This document shows positions 58,760 to 64,000 of a stretch of 64,000 nt of DNA, one piece after another. Location of the stretch: positions 1 through 64,000 of the forward strand of contig DAOUBF010000016.1 of NCBI GenBank assembly GCA_034432795.1. The letters run 5' to 3'. The notes under the pieces were generated by a model. It was not told the DNA's origin and ran no database searches. It was given only the letters and a program-made list of their open reading frames with translations. The stretch is from DAOUBF01 sp034432795 (GTDB lineage Bacteria; Chloroflexota; Anaerolineae; DSLN01). Position 1 is the first letter of the stretch. Each line of letters begins with the position of its first letter. Made by a program: the position numbers and the translations under genes.

Positions 58760-60133
58760 ATGAGCGCCATTGTCCCAGGCCCCACCTATGCCGAGATGCG
58801 CGACCCCAGCCTGCTGCCGCCCGACCTGCGGCAGCGGGCGCTTCAGGCGCTGCATCAAAACGAACTTGACCCCATCAACCTGTTCAATATCACCTGGAAA
58901 CGCGCCGATAACAGCGTCAATCATGTTGTCTTGCCCCGCGAACTCACCGGCGTCAAGGCCAACATCATTGTGCTCATCGGCGCGGACTTCCCCACCGGCA
59001 GCCACAAGGTCGGCGCGGTGTACGCCACATTGATTGAGGCTGAGGCCAAAGGGCGCCTCCGCCCCGGCCAGAAGATCATCGTCGGGCCATCCACCGGCAA
59101 CTTCGGCATCGGCACAGCCTATATCGCCCGGCTCAAGGGCTATCGCGGCCTGGTGGTCATGCCCGATAGCATGAGCCAGGAGCGCTACGAGCGTATCCGC
59201 AGGTACGGCGGCGAACTGGACCTGACGCCGGGGACGGAGAGCGACGTGATCCTCACCCTCCAGCGCACCTACGCCGCCTATATGAATGACCCGCGCTACG
59301 AGGTGCTGGCCCAGTTTGAGCTTTTGCCCAACTACCGCTTTCACCGCTATGTCACCGGCGAAGCCGTCCTCCAGGCCGCGCAGCATTATGGCAATGGCCG
59401 GGTGGCGGCCTTCTGCGCGGCGCCCGGCTCGGCGGGGACGCTGGCCGCAGGCGACGCGATCAAGGCAGTCTGGCCGGAGGCGGCAGTGGTGGCGCTGGAG
59501 CCGCGTGAGTGCAGCACGCTGTACAACAACGGGCGCGGTCAGCACCGCATTGAAGGCATCGGCGATAAAATGGTCACGCTCATCCACAATGTCCTGACCA
59601 CCGATTATGTCATGCTGATCCATGATGAGGACTGCCTGCGCGGGTTGAAGGTCATCCAGGATGGGACACAGGTCCTGGTGGAGCGCCTGGGCGTGCCGGA
59701 GGAGGGGGCGCGGGCGCTGGTCAACCGCCTGGGTATCTCCAGCATCTGCAACATCATCGGCGCGATCAAGACGGCCAAGTTCCTTGACTTGGGGCCGCAG
59801 GATAACGTCGTGACGATTGCGACCGATGGCTTTGATCGCTACCCCTCAGTCATGGCCGATCTGGAACGGCGCGTGGGCCGGATTGACGCGGAGACGCTAG
59901 AGGTGTGGGCCAAAGCGGTCTTCCTGGGCGCGACGACGCATGAGATTCTGGATGTGCGCAGCCAGGCACAAAAGGAACGCCTGTTCCGCCAGAAGGAGGA
60001 GGTGTGGACGCAGTTCGGCTACAGCGTGGCCTACCTCAATCAAATGAAGTTCCCCGATTTCTGGGAAGCCGAGGCGAAGGAAGTGCCGCAGATTGACGCG
60101 CAGATCGCGGCGGTGCGCGGCGCACTGACCTAG
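58760..60133 (+). CDS. PLP-dependent enzyme, cysteine synthase / threonine dehydratase fold
   Basis: 457 residues, fold type II. The PLP Lys is Lys83 in FPTGSHKVGAVYATL. The phosphate/cofactor loops are STGNFGIGTAYIARLKGYRG and APGSAGTLAAGDAIKAVWPE. GELDLTPGTESDVI resembles the Asn loop of cysteine synthases only loosely. At 457 residues it is longer than cysteine synthase (about 310), with an extra C-terminal ~110-residue region (VWAKAVFLGATTHEILDVRS). The substrate is unknown: sulfur or amino-acid metabolism is likely. GAGG lies upstream of the ATG. Confidence 0.85.
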   Translation: MSAIVPGPTYAEMRDPSLLPPDLRQRALQALHQNELDPINLFNITWKRADNSVNHVVLPRELTGVKANIIVLIGADFPTGSHKVGAVYATLIEAEAKGRLRPGQKIIVGPSTGNFGIGTAYIARLKGYRGLVVMPDSMSQERYERIRRYGGELDLTPGTESDVILTLQRTYAAYMNDPRYEVLAQFELLPNYRFHRYVTGEAVLQAAQHYGNGRVAAFCAAPGSAGTLAAGDAIKAVWPEAAVVALEPRECSTLYNNGRGQHRIEGIGDKMVTLIHNVLTTDYVMLIHDEDCLRGLKVIQDGTQVLVERLGVPEEGARALVNRLGISSICNIIGAIKTAKFLDLGPQDNVVTIATDGFDRYPSVMADLERRVGRIDAETLEVWAKAVFLGATTHEILDVRSQAQKERLFRQKEEVWTQFGYSVAYLNQMKFPDFWEAEAKEVPQIDAQIAAVRGALT

Positions 60134-60196
60134 GCGCAGTGGGCGACCAGGGTTATCAATCTAACAAAACTAAAGGGAAGGGGAAGGGGGACGCAC

Positions 60197-60787
60197 ATGT
60201 CTCAGTTAGGTCACTTCTTCAATTTTATCCGCTACATCTGGGACCACGCCGACCAGTTGGTCGTCCTGTTTGAGGCCCTGCCAGCCGGACTCCAGGCAGC
60301 GGGCGTGGGCATGGAAACGGCGGGGAACGGCGCTGCGCTGGCGGGCAAAACACTGGGCGGCAACGCTGCGCTGCCGCTGAACGCCGCTGATGTGCTGCAA
60401 CAGGCCGCCAACGCCATTGACCAGTGCTACGAGCAGGTCCAGGAGGTAGCAGAAGAGATACGGGATGTCGCCAATGCGCTTGATCAGGTAAAAGTGCCCG
60501 GTTTAACCTTTACCACGCACCGTTTTGACTTCAGCCTGATCGGGCTGGGTCAGTGGGACCTGGTGACCGGCCTGGAGATTGAGGACCAGAGCCTGTTTGG
60601 CCTGGTGACAAGCAACATGCGCACCCAGGCGAATCTGATGGAGAACCAGGTGGGCGGGAGGCTGCATACCACCGCGCAACGCCTCACCAGCATGAGCCAG
60701 ACGCTGGATACAGCGGGCAGCAACCTCAAGGCACTGGGCGATGCGCTCAAGGAGGGCGGCGCGGCGCTGAAACAACTGGGGACGTGA
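60197..60787 (+). CDS. Helical protein of unknown function
   Basis: 196 residues, preceded by AAGGGGAAGGGGG. Long amphipathic helices: VLQQAANAIDQCYEQVQEVA, TTAQRLTSMSQTLDTAGSNL, KALGDALKEGGAALKQLG. The middle is sheet-like (TFTTHRFDFSLIGLGQWDLV). No signal peptide. The helix content and size recall coiled-coil or WXG-type accessory proteins, but no family is recognised. It lies 6 nt before the next gene, likely an operon with it and perhaps with the PLP enzyme. Confidence 0.7.
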   Translation: MSQLGHFFNFIRYIWDHADQLVVLFEALPAGLQAAGVGMETAGNGAALAGKTLGGNAALPLNAADVLQQAANAIDQCYEQVQEVAEEIRDVANALDQVKVPGLTFTTHRFDFSLIGLGQWDLVTGLEIEDQSLFGLVTSNMRTQANLMENQVGGRLHTTAQRLTSMSQTLDTAGSNLKALGDALKEGGAALKQLGT

Positions 60788-60793
60788 GGCCCC

Positions 60794-61510
60794 ATGTTTC
60801 CCGAAGCCCTTGTCCTCGTCGCCATCCTGAACAACCGGCGCGACTTCGCTATCGCCAAGACGCTCGGCTGGTACCGCATCCCGCTCAAGCACGCGCCGCG
60901 CACGATCCAGGTGGACTACCTGGCCTTCTACCAGACCGCCGCTTTTGGCGACGAGAAGTGGGCGATCCACTACTATGCCCAGGTGCGCGGGCACGAACTG
61001 GTCACGCGCCGTGACCTGTTCCGTGATCAGCCCGACCACCCCCGCGCCGGCGAGTGGTACTACAAGCTCCAGCTTGGACCACTGGAGCGCCTGCCGCGCC
61101 CCATCCCCAGCCGCACATGGCGGCGCATCACTTTCCTCCTGACGACCGGTGAGCGCCTGATGCAGGCCGAGGAGATCAACGACCTGGTGCTGGGCAGCCC
61201 GGAGCAGGAGAAGCTATGGCGGGCGCTGAAGGAGGCGGGCATCGCCGCCGAGCGCGGCTACATCCTCCGTGAGCGCCGCGCCAGCTACACCGCCGATTTC
61301 GCCATCTTCTGCCGCGAGGGGACGCTGGCGATCTCCTGTGGCCCGGCTGCCGGGGACGCCCTGGCTCTGCCCCAACCCCCAGGCTGGCGCGCGCTTCACC
61401 TGGACGCGGCCCGCTTGGGCACGGCGCTGCCGGAGGTTGTAGCGGCAGTGCAAGCGGCAGTGGCTGAGCTGGGCGGGCTGGCGCAAGCGTTGCCCCCTTC
61501 CCCTGGATAG
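60794..61510 (+). CDS. Conserved-looking protein with a possible restriction-endonuclease-like C-terminus
   Basis: 238 residues. N-terminal region: LVAILNNRRDFAIAKTLGWY, RIPLKHAPRTIQVDYLAFYQ, FGDEKWAIHYYAQVRGHELV, YYKLQLGPLERLPRPI. The C-terminal region (RERRASYTADFAIFCREGTL, then AISC) looks like DUF559/Vsr-type nuclease folds, where a D-x(n)-E-x-D/K pattern is catalytic. Here the usual acidic residue in the last strand appears as Ser, so activity is doubtful. The function is unknown. Confidence 0.72.
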   Translation: MFPEALVLVAILNNRRDFAIAKTLGWYRIPLKHAPRTIQVDYLAFYQTAAFGDEKWAIHYYAQVRGHELVTRRDLFRDQPDHPRAGEWYYKLQLGPLERLPRPIPSRTWRRITFLLTTGERLMQAEEINDLVLGSPEQEKLWRALKEAGIAAERGYILRERRASYTADFAIFCREGTLAISCGPAAGDALALPQPPGWRALHLDAARLGTALPEVVAAVQAAVAELGGLAQALPPSPG

Positions 61511-61531
61511 CTTCTCAGCAATTGTATCACC

Positions 61532-61924
61532 TCACGGAATGACTGCTATGTGGGTGACGTAAGCGCGTACCGCCTCATCTGTAGAGACAATCGTCAGGCC
61601 ATGCTGGATCGCCTGACAAATAAGCATCCGGTCAAAGGGGTCTTTGTGCAGCGCGGGTAACCTGGCCAGGTTTGTCACACTGTCCTCGTCCAGCGGAAGG
61701 CTCTCTATCTGATGGCGTTGGCGCTGCTGAGGAATGTAAACGTCAGGCGATTGCGGCAGGGGCAGCCTGCCAAGCTGGTATTTCACCATGACCTCCCAGA
61801 CCGAGACAACGCTAAGATAAACCTCATTTGTGGGCAGGCGGATCAACGGCAGGATAGTTGCAGGCAGGCGCGCATCTCTGGTGATGTACCAGAGGAAGAC
61901 ATGGGTGTCAAGCAGCAGCCTCAT
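61532..61924 (-). CDS. vapC: PIN-domain toxin, VapC-like
   Basis: 130 residues. PIN nuclease that cleaves RNA when free. Acidic site residues: Asp6 in LLLDTHVFLW, Glu in VSVWEVMVKYQLG, Asp in KDPFDRMLICQAIQHG, and Asp in IVSTDEAV. It overlaps the antitoxin by 4 nt (ATGA). Presumed held in an inactive complex with the upstream antitoxin. Confidence 0.92.
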   Translation of the reverse strand: MRLLLDTHVFLWYITRDARLPATILPLIRLPTNEVYLSVVSVWEVMVKYQLGRLPLPQSPDVYIPQQRQRHQIESLPLDEDSVTNLARLPALHKDPFDRMLICQAIQHGLTIVSTDEAVRAYVTHIAVIP

Positions 61925-62166
61925 GGCCCTTCAAATTGCGCGATGACCTCGTCCGGAAGCGGCGCATTGAAGTCTTCAGGGACTTGAAACTCTCCAGCGC
62001 ATAGGGCGTACGGTCGCAGATGTGCCTCGTCGGAGACAACGGGCTTGATCTCTGCCACCGGTTCATTCGCCTCCAGAATCACAAGCGTTTCGCCCGCCTT
62101 GACCCGGCGGAGATAGCCGATCAAATCGCGCTGAATTTCGTCTAGGGTAACGGTAATGGTCGCCAC
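61921..62166 (-). CDS. Phd/YefM-type antitoxin
   Basis: 81 residues from GTG 62166. N-terminal DNA-binding region TVTLDEIQRDLIGYLRRVKA, then GETLVILEANEPVAEIKPV, the standard Phd/YefM pattern, and a C-terminal toxin-binding tail (EFQVPEDFNAPLPDEVIAQF). It neutralises the PIN toxin and likely autorepresses. The -10 box ends 7 nt before GTG, so the mRNA appears leaderless. Confidence 0.9.
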   Translation of the reverse strand: MATITVTLDEIQRDLIGYLRRVKAGETLVILEANEPVAEIKPVVSDEAHLRPYALCAGEFQVPEDFNAPLPDEVIAQFEGP

Positions 62167-62173
62167 AGCCCGT

Positions 62174-62202
62174 ATTATATCAACTTCGCCTCAGGCCGTC
62201 CA
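62174..62202 (-). promoter_or_regulatory. Promoter of the toxin-antitoxin pair
   Basis: TGGACG (62202-62197), 17-nt spacer, perfect TATAAT (62179-62174) on the minus strand. Confidence 0.65.
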
Positions 62203-62285
62203 GGAGTAGAGGCTCCCTTTCCAAGGAATCGGTTTTCATTGCACGAAATCCGTGTCTCGCACCCCGACTCACCCCCAGTTTGTGG

Positions 62286-62291
62286 TACAAT
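62286..62291 (+). promoter_or_regulatory. -10 box of the HAD-IIA gene
   Basis: TACAAT, 8 nt before ATG 62300; weak -35. Confidence 0.5.
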
Positions 62292-62299
62292 TGGCCTTA

Positions 62300-63079
62300 A
62301 TGGCCATCCAACACCTGATCATAGACATGGACGGCGTGCTGTGGCGGGGGGCGCAGGTCATCCCCGGCGCGCCGGCGTTCATCCGCTTCTTGCGCGAACG
62401 CGGCATCGGCTTTATCCTGGCGACGAACAACTCCACCAGGACCGTGGAGCAATACGTGGATAAGCTGGCCGGCTTCGGCATGGCGGTCGCCCCCCACGAG
62501 ATCATCACGTCGGCAGTGGCCACCGCCGATTACCTGGCGGCGCTGGCCGGGCCGGGGACGCCGGTCTACGTCATTGGCGGCCAGGGGCTGCGCCAGGCCC
62601 TGGCCCAGAGGGGCTTCGCCCTGGATAGCCACCAGGCCCGCTTTGTCGTCGTCGGCCAGGACCTGGACCTGACCTTTGAGAAGCTACGCCGGGCGACGCT
62701 CCTGATCCGCGCCGGGGCGGGCTTCATCGGCTCCAACCCGGATAAGACCTTCCCCAGCGAGGAGGGCATCATCCCCGGCGCAGGTGCCATCCTGGCCGCA
62801 CTGGAAACGGCCACAGGGATCAGGCCGGTGATCGTAGGCAAGCCGGAGCCTATCATGTTCCAGCAGGCGCTCAAACGCCTGGGCGGCACGCAGGAGGATA
62901 CCGCCGTGCTCGGCGACCGGCTGGAGACCGACATCCTGGGCGGCCAGCGCGCCGGGCTGAAAACCATTCTGGTGCTCTCCGGCGTGACGACGGAGCACGA
63001 ACTGGCCATATCCGAGATCAAGCCGACCTGGGTGTTCCGGGATGTGGATGAGGTGCGGCGGAAATGGGACAGGCTGTGA
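62300..63079 (+). CDS. HAD-IIA phosphatase (NagD/PGP-like)
   Basis: 259 residues from ATG 62300. Motifs: LIIDMDGVLWRGAQVIPGAP (nucleophile Asp), ILATNNSTRTVEQYV, VIVGKPEPIMFQQAL (Lys), and AVLGDRLETDILGGQRAGLK. The C2-type cap between motifs II and III is the family's. Such enzymes dephosphorylate 2-phosphoglycolate, sugar phosphates or nucleotides. It overlaps rlmN by 4 nt (GTGA), so the two are coupled. Confidence 0.92.
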   Translation: MAIQHLIIDMDGVLWRGAQVIPGAPAFIRFLRERGIGFILATNNSTRTVEQYVDKLAGFGMAVAPHEIITSAVATADYLAALAGPGTPVYVIGGQGLRQALAQRGFALDSHQARFVVVGQDLDLTFEKLRRATLLIRAGAGFIGSNPDKTFPSEEGIIPGAGAILAALETATGIRPVIVGKPEPIMFQQALKRLGGTQEDTAVLGDRLETDILGGQRAGLKTILVLSGVTTEHELAISEIKPTWVFRDVDEVRRKWDRL

Positions 63080-64000
63080 TCCGATTACAAACATCGCGGC
63101 AGACGCAGGGCGAGGTGCGCCCGGCGTTGTACGACCTGACTTTTGATGAACTTCGCGCACTCCTGACCTCCTGGGGCGAGCCGGAGTACCGCGCCAGGCA
63201 ACTCTGGGCCTGGCTCTACAAGCGCCTGCCCGCCAGCTTTGACGAGATGACCGACCTGCCCGCCCGGCTGCGCCAGCGGCTGGCCGCCGAGACCGTCCTG
63301 CACCGCCTGCGCGTCGTCGCCGAGCGGGAATCCTCCGATGGGGGAACGCGCAAGCTGCTCCTGGAGTTGCCTGACGGCCAGCGTATTGAGAGCGTCCTCA
63401 TGAGCTATGAACGGCGGCGCACCGCCTGCATCTCTACCCAGGCGGGCTGCGGCATGGGCTGTGTCTTCTGCGCCACCGGCCAGATGGGCCTGCTGCGCAA
63501 CCTGACCAGCGGCGAGATCGTTGAGCAGGTGCTGTTCATTGAGCGCGAACTGCGCCAGGGCACCCCTCCCCTCATAGGGGAGAGGCCAGGGGAGCGGGCC
63601 GAGCGTGGGCTGACCAACATCGTCCTCATGGGCATGGGCGAACCCCTGGCGAACTACGGCCCGACGCTGGCCGCGCTGCGGCGGTTGATTGACCCGACCG
63701 GCTTCAACTTCGGCCAGCGGCGCATCACCCTGAGCACGGTGGGCCTGGTGCCGGCGATTGAGCGCTTCAGCCGGGAGGGGCTTCAGGTGGGCCTGGCCGT
63801 CTCGCTCCATGCCGCCACCGATGAACTGCGCAATGAACTCGTGCCCATCAACCGGCGCTACCCCCTGGCTCAACTTCTGGCCGCCTGCCGCAACTACGTC
63901 GCCCGCACCGGGCGGCGGATCACCTTTGAGTGGGCGCTGATCCGAGACGTGAACGACACGCCGGAGCAGGCGCAGGCGCTGGTCCGGTTGATCTCCGGCC
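63076..64000 (+). CDS. rlmN: 23S rRNA/tRNA adenine-C2 methyltransferase RlmN (partial)
   Basis: The gene runs off the window; 308 codons are seen from GTG 63076. Radical SAM enzyme that methylates A2503 of 23S rRNA and A37 of some tRNAs. Motifs: YDLTFDELRALLTSWGEPEY, CISTQAGCGMGCVFCATGQM (cluster CxxxCxxC), NIVLMGMGEPLANYG, ITLSTVGLVPAIERF, and LAVSLHAATDELRNELVPIN. Between FIERELRQ and GLTNIV stands GTPPLIGERPGERAER, encoded by a GC-rich hairpin repeat (63557-63598) inserted in frame. Confidence 0.94.
   Translation, partial: MIRLQTSRQTQGEVRPALYDLTFDELRALLTSWGEPEYRARQLWAWLYKRLPASFDEMTDLPARLRQRLAAETVLHRLRVVAERESSDGGTRKLLLELPDGQRIESVLMSYERRRTACISTQAGCGMGCVFCATGQMGLLRNLTSGEIVEQVLFIERELRQGTPPLIGERPGERAERGLTNIVLMGMGEPLANYGPTLAALRRLIDPTGFNFGQRRITLSTVGLVPAIERFSREGLQVGLAVSLHAATDELRNELVPINRRYPLAQLLAACRNYVARTGRRITFEWALIRDVNDTPEQAQALVRLISG
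63557..63598. repeat. GC-rich hairpin repeat inside rlmN
   Basis: CCCCTCCCCTCATAGGGGAG, then GCCAGGGGAG: same kind of stem-loop as the intergenic GC-rich repeats, but within the coding frame. Confidence 0.6.

Overview
The window is about 64 kb of GC-rich bacterial chromosome (roughly 63-65% G+C by eye). It looks like a member of the Chloroflexota, probably near Anaerolineae, Thermoflexia or Caldilineae. That assignment is inference: it rests on DUF3105 and DUF3467 proteins, an rpmH-rnpA-yidD-yidC-jag block with a PQQ-type propeller lipoprotein, a tungsten aldehyde:ferredoxin oxidoreductase, secreted proteins ending in a short LPL-type motif, and many short palindromic intergenic repeats. No rRNA, phage or CRISPR array was seen. 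One tRNA (Leu, TAA) and one strong small-RNA candidate with 6S-like architecture are present.

Layout. 1-5 kb: end of recA, a Cys-rich protein, a HAD hydrolase, two membrane-anchored thiol/DUF3105 proteins and a secreted propeller-transglycosylase. 5-11 kb: tRNA-Leu, a polar amino-acid ABC importer without its ATPase, a short Cys-rich peptide gene, an acyl-CoA ligase and a 3-hydroxyacyl-CoA dehydrogenase relative. 11-15 kb: gatB, ssb, galT and a family 4 uracil-DNA glycosylase. 15.4-17.5 kb: DUF3467, translin, a membrane protein carrying a Cas4-like N-terminal Cys, and a Cas4/RecB-like nuclease. 17.5-22.6 kb: a tungsten-enzyme locus (radical SAM maturase, MoaD, aldehyde:ferredoxin oxidoreductase, and a protoglobin-MoaD fusion). 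23-25.5 kb: two exopolysaccharide genes. 25.6-32.5 kb: Uma2, clpC, and the prfA-prmC-HAD-tsaC operon. 32.7-36.2 kb: two secreted copper-amine-oxidase-like paralogues. 36.4-41.4 kb: 6S-like RNA, then rpmH-rnpA-yidD-propeller-yidC-jag-pfkB. 41.5-46.1 kb: pstSCAB plus an unknown gene. 46.2-53.5 kb (minus strand): alaS, a baseplate-J-like membrane protein, ruvX, mltG and a solute-binding lipoprotein. 53.8-56.3 kb: a small cassette flanked by a duplicated rluD 3' end, then dksA-like-lspA-rluD. 56.9-64 kb: a beta-lactamase-like protein, an M55 peptidase remnant, a PLP enzyme, two unknown genes, a VapBC-type pair, a HAD-IIA phosphatase and the start of rlmN.

Transcription signals are readable: many genes have a TTGACA-like box, a 16-17 bp spacer and a TATAAT-like box. 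Several conserved genes have the -10 box only 6-13 nt before the start codon, which suggests leaderless mRNAs.

The most interesting items are: the translin/split Cas4-like module; the protoglobin-MoaD fusion beside the tungsten oxidoreductase, whose promoter carries two CRP/FNR-like palindromes about -42 and -65 from the predicted start; the 6S-like RNA; repeat families that have entered conserved genes in frame (prmC, rlmN, ruvX, mltG); a MITE-like insertion with terminal inverted repeats and an 8-bp target duplication upstream of gatB; and a two-gene cassette bounded by 78-bp direct repeats of the rluD 3' end. All homology statements come from reading motifs; no database search was run.
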